Positions 27,601 to 36,496 of a stretch of DNA of 64,000 nucleotides are shown in pieces (position 1 is the first letter of the stretch; every line of letters begins with the position of its first letter). The DNA is from an uncultured Lachnospiraceae bacterium (lineage in GTDB: Bacteria > Bacillota > Clostridia > Lachnospirales > Lachnospiraceae). The stretch is taken from contig CANRBX010000001.1 in NCBI GenBank assembly GCA_947628955.1, forward strand, positions 67,931 to 131,930, read 5' to 3'. The notes under the pieces are model-generated. The model had not been told where the DNA came from, searched no databases, and saw only the letters and a program-made list of their open reading frames with translations. The position numbers and the translations under genes were made by a program.

Positions 27601-28308
27601 CTCCACGTCGAAGCTGCGGATGGAGTCGACCTCCTCGCCCCACAGCTCGATGCGGACCGGATTTTCCTCGGTCAGCGGGAAAATGTCAATGATCCCGCCG
27701 CGGACCGCAAACTGTCCCGGCCCCTCCACCTGCCCGGTGCGCTCATAGCCGAGCTGCACAAGCTCGCGCTTCAGCTCCCCGGTGTCCAGCTCGCAGCCGC
27801 TGTCGATCACCATGATGTGGTCCTTCCAGTCCTCAAACGGCGTCAGATGGTTCATGCAGGCGGCCATCGTCGTGATGACCGTCACCTTCCTGCGCTCCAC
27901 GAGCGCCTTGAACACGGAGATCCTCTGCTGCTCCAGCAGGTTGCTGTGGATATCCGCCTGAAAAAAAATCAGGTCCTTCGCCGGAAAATACAGGACATCC
28001 CGGTCAAAGAATCTGTAATTCTCGTAGATCTCTTTCGCGCGCAGGTCATTGTAGGTGATGATCAGGGACGCGCAGGGCACGTCCGGAAGCTGCGTCCCGC
28101 TTCTCCAGCCGGGCCCGGCAGTCCCGTCTGCGCGCGCATGCGCCCGCCTGACCACCTCCTGGAACTCCTGCCCGGCACAGTAGATAAAATGCGACTTCTG
28201 CGAATCGATGCAGCCCGTCACCTGAAGCATCCCGCGGTTGCCCGCCAGCTTCCTGCTGATCTCTTCAAATTCTCCCAATTGCTGCATGGGCGCCAAAAAT
28301 GCTCTCAT
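24685..28308 (-). CDS. mfd: Transcription-repair coupling factor Mfd
   Basis: A 1207-residue ATP-dependent translocase that removes stalled RNA polymerase at DNA lesions and recruits UvrA. Domains in order: UvrB-like N-terminal region (to about 400), the RNA-polymerase-interacting CarD-like domain ([19 protein letters not shown]), the helicase core with Walker [12 protein letters not shown], Walker [12 protein letters not shown] and the [12 protein letters not shown] motif, the second RecA lobe with QLRGRVGRS, and the C-terminal TRCF domain. The length is normal. Its ATG overlaps the pth stop (ATGA), a common pth-mfd coupling. Confidence 0.98.
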   Translation of the reverse strand: MRAFLAPMQQLGEFEEISRKLAGNRGMLQVTGCIDSQKSHFIYCAGQEFQEVVRRAHARADGTAGPGWRSGTQLPDVPCASLIITYNDLRAKEIYENYRFFDRDVLYFPAKDLIFFQADIHSNLLEQQRISVFKALVERRKVTVITTMAACMNHLTPFEDWKDHIMVIDSGCELDTGELKRELVQLGYERTGQVEGPGQFAVRGGIIDIFPLTEENPVRIELWGEEVDSIRSFDVESQRSIENLESVRVYPAAELIPDAAQRKAALERLKKEASRAEKLFREAGKTEEASRIRGLLQDCRDQIEEFGEPLSMEAFIDYFLPGRTSFLDYFDKNTTLLFLDEPNRMLESAQAVEAEFRESMEHRLEKGYVLPGQTGLLFSCNELAAAVCRRNAVGLCTLENARAPWTVSGKYGLTVHSVNSYNNSFEYLVRDLHRWKREGYRVILLAASRTRGSRLAGDLLQEGLTSFYTEDEGREVQPGEVLVTYGNAQRGYEYPLIKFVVITESDIFGQQKKKKKRHRRYEGRQIQSFAELSVGDYVVHENHGLGIYRGIEKVEVDRVTKDYMKIEYAGGSSLYVPATQLDVIQKYADSDAKTPKLNKLGTQEWNRTKTRVRTAVREIAQDLVKLYAARQRSDGFVYSEDTVWQREFEEMFPFEETEDQLLAIDAVKQDMQSPRIMDRLICGDVGYGKTEIAIRAAFKAVQDGKQVAYLVPTTILAQQHYNTFVQRMKDFPVRVDLMCRFRSAAEQKKTVADLKKGIVDIVIGTHRLLSKDVEYKDLGLLIIDEEQRFGVAHKEKIKQLKTDVDVMTLTATPIPRTLHMSLVGIRDMSVLEEAPQERVPIQTYVMEYNEEMVREAISRELARNGQVYYVYNRVDSIVEMTNTVAALVPQAQVAFAHGQMKEHELEKIMYDFINGDIDVLVSTTIIETGLDIPNVNTMIIHDADSMGLSQLYQLRGRVGRSNRTAYAFLMYRRNKMLREVAEKRLSAIREFTELGSGFKIAMRDLEIRGAGNLLGSEQHGHMEAVGYDLYCKLLNESVREVQGQAVPQEDYETSIDLDADAFIPDTYIRNEFQKLDIYKRIAAIQSEDEYDDMLEELMDRFGEPPRSVQNLLLIARMRSLAHEAYITELMQKGGEVKIVMFEKAQIDTTKIDGLLKFYRGKLRFTIDTNPYFTYTRTRTASKENENMIKLAQELIAAVRTLSGQESG

Positions 28309-28907
28309 GAATTCTCCCTTTCCTGAAGGTGTGCCTCTGTACGCGCTGTATTAAACTCGTTCATGACGCGCTCCGGATCCTCCGTCAGGAGCATCGCCGC
28401 GGCCCGCGCCGCGCGCTCAAACGCGTCCTCCATCCCCGGGCGCTCACTCTCCGGAAAACGGCTCAGAACGTAATCCGCCAGATCCCAGCCCTCCGGCTTC
28501 GCGCCGACGCCGATCTTCACGCGCAGGAACACCTGTGTCCCGAGATGCTGAATAATGCTCTTCATGCCGTTGTGGCCGCCGGCGCTGCCCTTTCTGCGGA
28601 TGCGCAGCTGCCCCGGCGCCAGGCTGATATCATCGTACAGGACGATCAGCCCTTCCTCCGGATCGACCCGGTAAAAATCGCAGGCCGCCCGCAGGCTCTG
28701 CCCGCTCAGGTTCATGTACGTCAGCGGCCGGAGCAGGAGAACCTTCTGTCCCTCAATCATTCCCGTGCCGCACTGTGCCTGGAATTTCCCTGAATCGAGG
28801 GGGATCCTGTAGTGCTCCGCCAGGCGGGCGACCGCCTCAAATCCGGCATTGTGGCGCGTGTGCGCATACTTCGGCCCCGGGTTTCCGAGACCCGCGATGA
28901 TATACAT
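28305..28907 (-). CDS. pth: Peptidyl-tRNA hydrolase
   Basis: A 200-residue esterase that frees tRNA from peptidyl-tRNA dropped by ribosomes. Motifs: IIAGLGNPGPKYAHTRHNAGF at the N-terminus (catalytic His at residue 19), LNLSGQSL-type tRNA-binding segment, and YDDISLAPGQLRIR with GSAGGHNGMKSI. The start at 28907 has GGAGGAAAAGCTT upstream; the ORF track start runs back through the repeat element. The gene overlaps mfd by four bases. Its upstream region holds one deleted and one full copy of the 168-bp repeat. Confidence 0.97.
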   Translation of the reverse strand: MYIIAGLGNPGPKYAHTRHNAGFEAVARLAEHYRIPLDSGKFQAQCGTGMIEGQKVLLLRPLTYMNLSGQSLRAACDFYRVDPEEGLIVLYDDISLAPGQLRIRRKGSAGGHNGMKSIIQHLGTQVFLRVKIGVGAKPEGWDLADYVLSRFPESERPGMEDAFERAARAAAMLLTEDPERVMNEFNTARTEAHLQERENS

Positions 28908-28940
28908 AAGCTTTTCCTCCTGTCCGGCCTGGTTTTTCTG

Positions 28941-28984
28941 CCCCGCTTCTTCCTCATGTTTGGACTTTTGACCCTGGCATGATG
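28941..28984. repeat. Deleted derivative of the 168-bp interspersed repeat
   Basis: CCCCGCTTCTTCCTCATG followed by TTTGG matches the middle of the full element, then jumps to ACTTTTGACCCTGGCAT, its right end. About 50 bases containing the right-hand hairpin are missing. It lies 11 bases before the full copy, in the same orientation, within the pth upstream region. Confidence 0.7.
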
Positions 28985-28995
28985 TTAAAGTCAAA

Positions 28996-29163
28996 TGATG
29001 CCATACGGATTGTTCCGTGCTTCGCACTCCCACAATCCTGCCCAACATTCGGAATCCATGGGGCCCCTGCCCCATTTCTTCCTCATGTTTGGGCGGGTCA
29101 CTAAGTCATAAAACCACTTCCGCGCAAGCGCTTCGTGGTTTATGACTTTTGACCCTGGCATCA
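28996..29163. repeat. 168-bp interspersed repeat, copy 1
   Basis: Starts TGATGCCA and ends TGGCATCA, an 8-base perfect terminal inverted repeat. Inside are a small hairpin (ACGGA-TTGT-TCCGT), a GGGGCCCC core and a long stem (AGTCATAAA(A)CCAC with GTGGTTTATGACT). By hand alignment it differs from copy 2 (55199) at six positions with no length change. It lies between pth and the rightward sugar operon. Confidence 0.85.
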
Positions 29164-29247
29164 TCATATCACCCAGAAATGTTTTCGTCCATAAAAATGT
29201 GTCGTCTCCGCTTTTGTTCATATTGACAAAATAATTGTATCTTTTCC

Positions 29248-29262
29248 TTGTAATTTTTACAA
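29248..29262 (+). promoter_or_regulatory. Operator-like palindrome and weak promoter before the sugar operon
   Basis: TTGTAATTTTTACAA is a perfect 6-base inverted repeat around TTT. A TATGAT hexamer (29266-29271) lies just downstream without a good -35, and a TTGACA (29223-29228) lies upstream without a fitting -10. This suggests a regulated promoter for the gene at 29318. Confidence 0.4.
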
Positions 29263-29317
29263 TAGTATGATAACATCTTTGTACAGCTTTTAAAAATTTA
29301 AATTAAGGAGGATGAAA

Positions 29318-30580
29318 ATGAAAAGATCGAAAATTATTGCATCAGTGATGTGCGCCGTTATGGCGGTTGCAATGTTCTCCGCCATGGCCGTCACAGCCGG
29401 TGCAGAGGAAGAGGTGACGATCCGCTACGGTCTCTGGGATTCCAACCAGGAGCCGACGCTCCGTGCGATCGCGGATAAGTTCGAGGAACAGAATCCGAAC
29501 ATCAAGGTGGAGATCGAGCTCACGCCGTACAAGGATTATTTCACAACGCTTGAGACGGCGGCCACGGGCGGCACGGCTCCCGATGTGTTCTGGATGAACG
29601 CTCCGAACGTGACGAAATACGTGCGCGGCGGCATGCTGACAGAGCTGAGCGACTACATCGCAGGCTCCGAGACCGTTGCGAAGGAAGATTTCCCGGAGAG
29701 CCTGATCAACCTGTACACGGTTGACGGCGGCTGGTACGGCATGCCGAAGGGCTTCGACACCGTGGCAGTCTGGTACAACAAGGAGATCTTCGACAACGCG
29801 GGCGTCGCATATCCGACCGACGACTGGACATGGGACGACTTCGTGAGCATCGCCGAGCAGCTGACCGATACCGACAACGGCATCTACGGCGCAGCGGTAC
29901 AGCTCGACGAGCAGGCCGGCTGGTACAACACGATCGGCCTCTTCGGCGGCTACGTGATCTCTGACGACAAGAAGACCTCCGGCTTCGGCGACCCGAACAC
30001 GATCGCGGGCATTCAGTGCTGGAAAGACCTGATCGACAAGGGCGTTTCCCCGTCCTACGCACAGCTGAGCGACACGAGCAGCAACACGATGTTCGAGTCC
30101 GGCAAGCTGGCAATGCAGTGGAACGGCTCCTGGGCGGTTCCGGAGTACATCGGCATCGACGAGATCAAGGACAAGATCGACGTCGTGGCTGTCCCGAGCG
30201 TGAACGGCGAGAAGTCCTGCGTCATCCACGGTCTTGGCAACGTGATCTTCGCGAAGTCCGAGCATCCGGACGAAGCGTGGAAGTTCGTCGAGTTCCTTGG
30301 CGGCAAGGAGGCCATGACAATGCAGGCAGAGGCTGCCATCGATATCTCCGCGCGGACAGAGACGACCTCCATCTGGGTTGACGCCCATCCGGAGTACAAC
30401 CTTCAGGTCTACATGGATGCGGCGCAGTACGCTTATCCGTACCCGGCATCCGCGAACACCTCCGCATGGCAGAGCCCGATGTACGACGAGGTCTATGCGG
30501 CGTTCAACGGCGACAAGACGGTTGAGGAAGCGTGCGCAAGCCTCGAGGCTACCATGAACGACGCTCTTGCGGCTGAGTAA
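29318..30580 (+). CDS. Sugar ABC transporter substrate-binding protein (family 1)
   Basis: A 420-residue extracellular binding protein of the MalE/UgpB type. The signal peptide is MKRSKIIASVMCAVMAVAMF, with likely cleavage after TAGA and no clear lipobox. The mature part starts EEEVTIRYGLWDSNQEP and includes GTAPDVFWMNAP and KLAMQWNGSWAVPEY, typical of the family. The ATG at 29318 is chosen over 29312 because AGGAGG is six bases away. It is first in a rightward operon; a hairpin after its stop probably raises its level relative to the permeases. Confidence 0.94.
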   Translation: MKRSKIIASVMCAVMAVAMFSAMAVTAGAEEEVTIRYGLWDSNQEPTLRAIADKFEEQNPNIKVEIELTPYKDYFTTLETAATGGTAPDVFWMNAPNVTKYVRGGMLTELSDYIAGSETVAKEDFPESLINLYTVDGGWYGMPKGFDTVAVWYNKEIFDNAGVAYPTDDWTWDDFVSIAEQLTDTDNGIYGAAVQLDEQAGWYNTIGLFGGYVISDDKKTSGFGDPNTIAGIQCWKDLIDKGVSPSYAQLSDTSSNTMFESGKLAMQWNGSWAVPEYIGIDEIKDKIDVVAVPSVNGEKSCVIHGLGNVIFAKSEHPDEAWKFVEFLGGKEAMTMQAEAAIDISARTETTSIWVDAHPEYNLQVYMDAAQYAYPYPASANTSAWQSPMYDEVYAAFNGDKTVEEACASLEATMNDALAAE

Positions 30581-30623
30581 GCACAGGTGCGCAGATACAA
30601 CTGAAAAGCTCTGATAGAAATGT

Positions 30624-30658
30624 GCCGGACTGTTTCATTTTGGGACAGTCCGGCTTTT
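30624..30658 (+). terminator. Intra-operon terminator/attenuator after the binding protein gene
   Basis: A perfect GCCGGACTGT/ACAGTCCGGC stem followed by TTTTCT. It lies between the binding-protein gene and the first permease with no promoter seen between, so it probably gives partial termination and a high binding-protein-to-permease ratio. Confidence 0.8.
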
Positions 30659-30774
30659 CTGATAACAAAGGAGGTTCCGGGGCTTCCTTTGCTGCCAGAA
30701 AACCCCGGCAGGACAGCGACAGGAAACAACCAGAGGGCAGCGTCCGCGCCCGCATGCAGAAAGGAGTTGAAAGC

Positions 30775-31692
30775 ATGTCAAACAAACCTGCGAAACCCGC
30801 CCGCAGAACCGCCGCCTTCCGCAGGAAGGACTGGTTCTGGGGCTATGCGATGATCGCGCCCGTCACGATCGGCCTCGCGATCTTTTACGTCTACCCGTTC
30901 TTCGTCACATTCTATAACAGCTTTCTGAAGATCGGAGCCTTCAACGTCAGCTCATGGGGCGGGCTGGTGAACTACAGGCGGCTGTTTCAGGACGCCTCCA
31001 TGTGGAACACGCTGCGCAATACGGTCCGCTACGTGATCTTTACGGTGCCGGTCACGATCTTCCTCGCCCTGATCGTCGCCGTGATGCTGAATCAGAAGAT
31101 CAGGGGCAAATCGGTCTACCGCGTGCTCTATTTCCTCCCCTACGTCACGATGGCGGCGGCCATCTCGATGGTCTGGAAATGGATGTACAACGGGGATTAC
31201 GGCCTCCTCAACTATATCCTCGGATTTTTCGGGATCGAGGGAAAGCGCTGGCTGACAGAGACCTCGATCGCGCCGTACGCGATCATCATCGTGACGATCT
31301 GGAGCGGCATCGGCTACAACATGATCATCCTGCTCGCCGGCATCCAGGGGATCTCGTCGATCTACTACGAGGCGGCCCGCATCGACGGGGCCAGCCAGTT
31401 TACGATGTTCTTCAAGATCACGCTTCCGCTCGTGACGCCGACGCTGTTCTTCCTGATGATCACAAACCTGATCAGCTCGTTCCAGATCTTTGACACGATC
31501 TACATGATGATCGGAAAAAACACCGTTGTACTGGAGAATACGCAGAGCATTGTCATGTATTTCTACCGGAATGCTTTTGACCTCAATGACAAGGGCTATG
31601 CGTCCGCGATCGCCATGCTTCTGTTCTGCCTCATCATGATCATCACCGCGATCCAGATGGTGCTGCAGAAGAAGTGGGTTCACTACGAGTAA
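30775..31692 (+). CDS. Sugar ABC transporter permease, MalF/UgpA type
   Basis: A 305-residue inner-membrane permease (COG1175). Six helices are visible. The coupling motif EAARIDGASQFTMFFKITLP lies near residue 200. The ORF track starts 51 codons upstream inside the attenuator; the ATG at 30775 has AAAGGAG upstream and gives MSNKPAKPARR. It forms the heterodimeric channel with the next gene. Confidence 0.93.
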   Translation: MSNKPAKPARRTAAFRRKDWFWGYAMIAPVTIGLAIFYVYPFFVTFYNSFLKIGAFNVSSWGGLVNYRRLFQDASMWNTLRNTVRYVIFTVPVTIFLALIVAVMLNQKIRGKSVYRVLYFLPYVTMAAAISMVWKWMYNGDYGLLNYILGFFGIEGKRWLTETSIAPYAIIIVTIWSGIGYNMIILLAGIQGISSIYYEAARIDGASQFTMFFKITLPLVTPTLFFLMITNLISSFQIFDTIYMMIGKNTVVLENTQSIVMYFYRNAFDLNDKGYASAIAMLLFCLIMIITAIQMVLQKKWVHYE

Positions 31693-31707
31693 AGGGGGCG
31701 TGAGAAA

Positions 31708-32529
31708 ATGAAAAAGACATGGAAGCTTGCACTGGTTCACGTGGTGCTGATCTTCGGCGCCATCATCATGATCATCCCGTTCGCATGGATGATCCTCACC
31801 GCCTTCAAGACGCAGGGCGAATCCATCCAGGTGCCGGTCGTCATTTTCCCGTCAAAGCTGCGGTTCGACGCCTTCCTGGACGTGTTTGCGCGCCTGCCCT
31901 TCGGATCGGCCTACATCAATACGATCATCTCGGCGATCGCGACGATCGCCGCGCAGCTCATCATGTGCTCGATGGCCGGCTATGCGTTCGGCCGGATCGA
32001 ATTTCCCGGCAGGGACCTCATTTTCGTGGCAAGCCTGTCCGTGCTGATGATCCCCTCGACGCTGTTCATCCTGCCGCAGTACCTGATCATCCAGAAGATG
32101 GGGCTTCTGAACACCCTGCCCGCGCTGTTTATCCCGAACCTGTTCAGCGCGTTCGGCACCTTCCTGATGCGTCAGTTCTACATGAGCCTGCCCAAGGAGC
32201 TGGAGGAGGCCGCAAAGCTTGACGGCTGCAACCAGTTCAGGATCTACTGGAGGATCATGACGCCTCTGGTCAAGCCGGGCCTGACCGCTCTGGCCATCAT
32301 CACGCTGCGCCTCGCGTGGAACGACCTGATGTGGCCGATGGTCGTCAACAAGTCCACCAACAAGATGACGCTCTCCGCGGTGCTTGCGAACCTGACCGGG
32401 CAGTACAGCACGACGTACCCGACGCTGATGGCCGGGTCGCTGATGGCGATCATCCCGATGGTCGTGCTGTTCGCGGTATTCCAGAAACAGTTCATCGAGG
32501 GTATTGCGTTTACCGGCACAAAAGGGTAG
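31708..32529 (+). CDS. Sugar ABC transporter permease, MalG/UgpE type
   Basis: A 273-residue inner-membrane permease (COG0395). It has six helices and the coupling motif EAAKLDGCNQFRIYWRIMTP near residue 168. The C-terminus ends FIEGIAFTGTKG, typical of the family. It starts 15 bases after its partner's stop. No ATPase is encoded nearby, so a shared one is likely. Confidence 0.94.
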   Translation: MKKTWKLALVHVVLIFGAIIMIIPFAWMILTAFKTQGESIQVPVVIFPSKLRFDAFLDVFARLPFGSAYINTIISAIATIAAQLIMCSMAGYAFGRIEFPGRDLIFVASLSVLMIPSTLFILPQYLIIQKMGLLNTLPALFIPNLFSAFGTFLMRQFYMSLPKELEEAAKLDGCNQFRIYWRIMTPLVKPGLTALAIITLRLAWNDLMWPMVVNKSTNKMTLSAVLANLTGQYSTTYPTLMAGSLMAIIPMVVLFAVFQKQFIEGIAFTGTKG

Positions 32530-32561
32530 GATAGAAGAAAAAACGCAAAGGAGGATTTCTC

Positions 32562-34469
32562 TTGGAACTTGTCAGCAGGTCCCAGAAGCAGTCACTTATT
32601 TTCGACGAATCCCGCCTGCACTTCTCCGTCCGGACGGAGGACGACGTGTGGGCGTGGGACAGCGGGTACCGGCCCCGGCTGGTGCTCGACGGAACCGATG
32701 TTTATTTTGAGGATGCGGCCGCCATAGAGCACACCGCTGAGCAAAGCGGCGTGGGGACGGGCATCCGCAGCCGGTACGAGGGTTTTTCCGTGCAGGGGAA
32801 AACCCTCCGCACCGCGTTTGAGACATTTGTGTGGATGGAAGAATCCACGGGCGACGTCTACTTCGAGTGGATCCCCCTCGAGGACGGCGGAGCGATTTCA
32901 AGAGTGTACTGGCCCGGCCCCATGGCGTTCGATCAGGGAAGGCGGGACTGGTACACTTTGTTGACGGAAAGACAGGGCATCCTGCTCCCGAACGACTGGG
33001 AGACCGCGCTGACGAAGCTGTGCTTCGACGGGATGTTCCAGACCGCCGGGGCCTATATGCCCTGGTTTTCGCAGATCCGCGAGAAGCGCGGCTATATCGC
33101 GATCGCGCTGACGCCGTGGAACGGCATGGTCTCCGTCGACCACCCGGCCGGCGGGCCGTACACGCACGTGTCGGCGAGCTGGGAGCCGAGCCTCGGGCGC
33201 ATGGACTACAGGCGCTGCCTCCGCTACAGCTTCCGCGGCGACTGCGACTACAACGACATGTGCAAGATCTACAGGCGCTACGTCTTTGAGAACGGGCTCG
33301 CCGCCACCCTCAGCGAAAAGGCCGTGCGTCTCCCGCTCATAGACAGCCTGATCGGCGCCGCCTTCGTACACAAGGGGATCAAGACCAGCGTCAGCCCGGC
33401 CTCCGATTTCTTTGACCCGGAAGCGCCGGAGAAAAACAACTCCCTGACGACATTTGAATGCCGCGCGGCTGAGATGGAGGAATACCGCCGGCTCGGTGTG
33501 AAAAAGCTCTTCCTGCACCTGGACGGCTGGGCACAGCCCGGATACGACAATAAGCATCCGGATTACCTGCCGGCCTGCGAGGAAGCCGGGGGCTGGAGCG
33601 GCCTGAAGCTGCTCGCAGACACGCTCCGCCGGCTGGGATACCTGTTCTGCCTGCACGACCAGTTTCGCGACTACTACAGGGACGCCCCCTCCTACTCGGA
33701 CGATTACGCCTGCCGTCTGCCCGACGGGGCGATCCCCGGGCACGCGCGCTGGGCCGGCGGGCCGCAGTCCTACCTCTGCGCGAGCCAGGTCCCGTATTTT
33801 GTCCGCAGGAATTACCGCGAGATCCGCAGCCACGGCATAACGCCCGACTGCGCCTACCTGGACGTCTTCACCTGCAACGAGGGCGACGAGTGCGCGAATC
33901 CGCGCCACGCGACGACCCGGCGCAGCTGTTACGAGTACCGCGGCAGGAGCTTCGACCTTCTGACAGCGGACGGGATCCTGCCCGGCTCGGAGGAAGTCGC
34001 CGACTGGTCGATGCGCAGCCTCGTCTTCTGCCACTACGCTCCGTATGAGTTCATGATGGATGAGCCGGGAAGCGCGCGCGCAGGCGTCGGCGTCCCGCTG
34101 TTCAACCTCGTCTACCACGACTGCGTCATCATCCCCTGGATGATGGAGCGCGTCAGCGAGCAGGAGGATTACATGCTCTACGCCCTGCTGAACGGAGGCG
34201 CGCCGTATCTGGAGCGGGCCGCCGCATACCCGAACATCGACGGCGCTTTTGAGGACCGCTTCCCCTTCTCCGCGCAGGAGCGGGTCCGCCGGTGCGCAGA
34301 GGTGACCGCCCTTCAGGAGAAGGTCGCAAAGCTGGAAATGCTCCGGCACGAGTTTGTCGGCGGGGACCCGCAGGTACAGCGGACCGTCTTCGCGGACGGC
34401 ACGGCCGTAACCGTCAGCCTGCGCGCAGGAAGCTATGAGATCACAACTGCTGACACGGACGTCAGCTGA
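32562..34469 (+). CDS. Glycoside hydrolase-like TIM-barrel protein (GH101-like), cytoplasmic
   Basis: A 635-residue protein. An N-terminal beta-rich part (about 1-260) is followed by a TIM-barrel part (about 270-560) with aromatic and acidic strand ends: LFLHLDGWAQPGYDNKHPD, YLFCLHDQFRDYY, CAYLDVFTCNEGDECANP and PGSEEVADW. Asp 434 (YLDVF) and Glu 477/478 are the likely catalytic carboxylates by analogy with GH101-type alpha-glycosidases. I cannot name the family with certainty; a DUF assignment is possible. There is no signal peptide, so it acts on imported sugar. The start is TTG, with AAAGGAGG seven bases upstream. It lies behind the permeases and before the oxidoreductase. Confidence 0.75.
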   Translation: MELVSRSQKQSLIFDESRLHFSVRTEDDVWAWDSGYRPRLVLDGTDVYFEDAAAIEHTAEQSGVGTGIRSRYEGFSVQGKTLRTAFETFVWMEESTGDVYFEWIPLEDGGAISRVYWPGPMAFDQGRRDWYTLLTERQGILLPNDWETALTKLCFDGMFQTAGAYMPWFSQIREKRGYIAIALTPWNGMVSVDHPAGGPYTHVSASWEPSLGRMDYRRCLRYSFRGDCDYNDMCKIYRRYVFENGLAATLSEKAVRLPLIDSLIGAAFVHKGIKTSVSPASDFFDPEAPEKNNSLTTFECRAAEMEEYRRLGVKKLFLHLDGWAQPGYDNKHPDYLPACEEAGGWSGLKLLADTLRRLGYLFCLHDQFRDYYRDAPSYSDDYACRLPDGAIPGHARWAGGPQSYLCASQVPYFVRRNYREIRSHGITPDCAYLDVFTCNEGDECANPRHATTRRSCYEYRGRSFDLLTADGILPGSEEVADWSMRSLVFCHYAPYEFMMDEPGSARAGVGVPLFNLVYHDCVIIPWMMERVSEQEDYMLYALLNGGAPYLERAAAYPNIDGAFEDRFPFSAQERVRRCAEVTALQEKVAKLEMLRHEFVGGDPQVQRTVFADGTAVTVSLRAGSYEITTADTDVS

Positions 34470-34507
34470 CAGCACAACAGCCGCCTGGCGGCAGAAACGA
34501 GGAAAAT

Positions 34508-35533
34508 ATGAAAGTTGGCATGATCGGTGTGGGCGGCATGGGCTCCACACACAACAGCGCCGTAAAGGTGCTCTCTGAGACAAAAGATATCGCTGTGACG
34601 GCGATCGCGGACGCGACGCCGGAAAACCTGCAGAAGGCGGCCGCCCTCTGGCCGGACGCACATACCTATGCCGACGGCATGGAGCTGCTCGAAAAGGAGG
34701 AGCTGGACTGCGTCCACATCTGTACCCCCAGCTACATGCACGCAGATTTCGCAGTAGCTGCGATGGACAGGGGACTCCATGTGCTGACGGAAAAGCCGAT
34801 GGCCCTGACGGAGGCGGACTGTGAGCGGATGATCGCGGCAAGAGACCGCAGCCATGTTCAGGCCATGGTCGGACACGTTGTGCGCTTTTTCCCCGAATAC
34901 CTCTTCCTGAAGGAGGCGTATGAAAAAGGAACCTACGGAAAGCTGAAGAGCCTAGTGATGCAGCGTCTCAGCCAGAATGTGCTGTGGGGCTACCAGAACT
35001 GGTTCCAGGATGAAAAGAAGAGCGGTTCCGTGGTGCTGGACCTCCACATCCACGACGCAGATTTTCTCCTGTATATGCTGGGCCAGCCGGAGGATATCAG
35101 CGTGCAGGCGACCGCCTTTGACTCGGGGATGATCAACCAGGTGGTCACCACCTACTCCTACCCGGGACTTTTTGTGACCGCGGAGGGCCTCTGGGACACG
35201 ACCCCCGTGCTGCCCTTCCACCCGTCGTACCGGGCCTACTTTGAAAACGCCACAATCACCTACGACGGGTGCGAACATCCGTCCGTGACGGTCCGCAGGC
35301 GCGACGGGAGCATCGAGACTCCGGAGCTTAAGACAGAATCCGCTCTGGATACGTGCAGCTCCGGCATCAATATCAAGTCGCTCGGCTCCTATTTTACAGA
35401 GATTTCCTATTTCTATGACTGCCTTGAGAAAAACATCCGCCCGGATATCGCGTCGCTCGAAGAGGCCGCCGCATCCGTGAAGCTCATGCTGCGCGAGCTT
35501 GAGCTGGCACACAGGGCCTGCAGACAGGATTAA
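34508..35533 (+). CDS. Gfo/Idh/MocA family NAD(P)-dependent oxidoreductase
   Basis: A 341-residue dehydrogenase. The Rossmann motif is MIGVGGMGSTH at the N-terminus, the catalytic Lys is in TEKPMALTEADC (near residue 97), and the second-domain active-site segment VLDLHIHDADFLLYMLG lies near residue 178. It resembles inositol or glycoside 3-dehydrogenases. GAGGAAA precedes the ATG. It is followed by a run of 16-base repeats and then the TIM-barrel isomerase, the same pair as in the 13.4-16.7 kb operon. Confidence 0.92.
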   Translation: MKVGMIGVGGMGSTHNSAVKVLSETKDIAVTAIADATPENLQKAAALWPDAHTYADGMELLEKEELDCVHICTPSYMHADFAVAAMDRGLHVLTEKPMALTEADCERMIAARDRSHVQAMVGHVVRFFPEYLFLKEAYEKGTYGKLKSLVMQRLSQNVLWGYQNWFQDEKKSGSVVLDLHIHDADFLLYMLGQPEDISVQATAFDSGMINQVVTTYSYPGLFVTAEGLWDTTPVLPFHPSYRAYFENATITYDGCEHPSVTVRRRDGSIETPELKTESALDTCSSGINIKSLGSYFTEISYFYDCLEKNIRPDIASLEEAAASVKLMLRELELAHRACRQD

Positions 35534-35640
35534 AGCAGGAGATAATTAGGCGAAAGATTGAAAAGCAGAAGATCTCAAAACGAACAATCCTGAAACGGAA
35601 GATCCTAAAACGGATAATCCCGAAACGGAAAATTGAAAAA
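35520..35640 (+). repeat. Degenerate 16-bp tandem repeat starting at the oxidoreductase stop
   Basis: About seven imperfect units of 16 bases, the clearest being GAAACGGAAGATCCT, AAAACGGATAATCCC and GAAACGGAAAATTG. The first unit overlaps the last codons and TAA of the oxidoreductase gene. The repeat fills the gap before the next gene. Confidence 0.7.
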
Positions 35641-35674
35641 GGAACCGGGATTTCACAGGAAAAAGGAGGAACCC

Positions 35675-36496
35675 ATGAGAGTTGGTGTGACAGTAGATCT
35701 GGCAAAAGACAAAAGCCTGGAGGGGCAGCTCGCAAGGCTGAAGGAATTCGGCATGAACAGCTGCCAGCTCGTCTGCTGGGAGAGAGACCTGCTGACGAGA
35801 GAGACCGCGGACCGGGTAAACGCTGCCATGGAAAGATACGGCGTGGAGATCACCGCGTTCTGGTGCGGCTGGGAGGGCCCGCGGGACTGGAATTTCTACG
35901 ACGGACAGCTGACGCTCGGCCTCATCCCCGAGGCCTACCGCTTCCGCAGAATGGAGATGCTGATGGAGGGCTCCGATTTCGCGTCGTGGATCCATGCATC
36001 GGATCTGGCGACACACGCCGGGTTCATGCCGGAGAATCCCTACGACCCGAACTATCCGGCTGTCCTCGTCGCCCTGAAAAAGATCGCGCGAAAGTGCCGG
36101 GAGAACGGCCAGTATTTTCTCTTCGAGACCGGCCAGGAGACCCCGGTCACGCTTCTTCGTGTCATTCAGGACATCGGCACGGACAATGTCGGGATCAACC
36201 TTGACCCCGCGAACCTGATCATGTACGGCAAGGCCAACCCCGTCGACGCCCTCGACGTGTTCGGGAAGTACGTGCGCGGCGTCCACGGCAAGGACGGCTG
36301 CTACCCGACCGACGGCCGCGAGCTCGGCCCGGAGGTTCCGCTCGGGGAGGGAAAGGTTGATTTTCCGCGCTTCATCGCCCGGCTGAAAGAGACCGGCTAC
36401 GACGGCGACATCACGATCGAGCGCGAGATCACCGGCGAGCAGCAGAGCCAGGATATCATCCGCGCAAAGCAGATCCTGGACGGGCTGATCCGGTGA
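35675..36496 (+). CDS. Sugar phosphate isomerase/epimerase-like TIM-barrel protein
   Basis: A 273-residue COG1082 TIM barrel. Metal-site segments include YFLFETGQET (Glu), VGINLDPANLIMYG (Asp), VRGVHGKDGCYP (His) and the closing GDITIEREITGE (Glu). The start at 35675 has AAAAAGGAGGAA upstream; the ORF track start 14 codons before lies in the repeat. It may be an isomerase/epimerase or a keto-glycoside-cleaving enzyme acting after the oxidoreductase. Its 3' end is the first unit of a 41-base tandem repeat. Confidence 0.88.
   Translation: MRVGVTVDLAKDKSLEGQLARLKEFGMNSCQLVCWERDLLTRETADRVNAAMERYGVEITAFWCGWEGPRDWNFYDGQLTLGLIPEAYRFRRMEMLMEGSDFASWIHASDLATHAGFMPENPYDPNYPAVLVALKKIARKCRENGQYFLFETGQETPVTLLRVIQDIGTDNVGINLDPANLIMYGKANPVDALDVFGKYVRGVHGKDGCYPTDGRELGPEVPLGEGKVDFPRFIARLKETGYDGDITIEREITGEQQSQDIIRAKQILDGLIR

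Noticed and set aside
23812-28326. 1504-aa plus-strand ORF antisense to mfd and the araC gene
   Set aside because: It mirrors two well-supported genes on the other strand, is rich in Arg, His, Leu and Asp as expected from GC-rich antisense frames, and has no recognisable domain or ribosome site.
28991-29221. 76-aa minus-strand ORF in the 168-bp repeat
   Set aside because: The other copy of the repeat does not keep the same start, and differences between copies change residues as often as not; it is better explained as non-coding repeat DNA.
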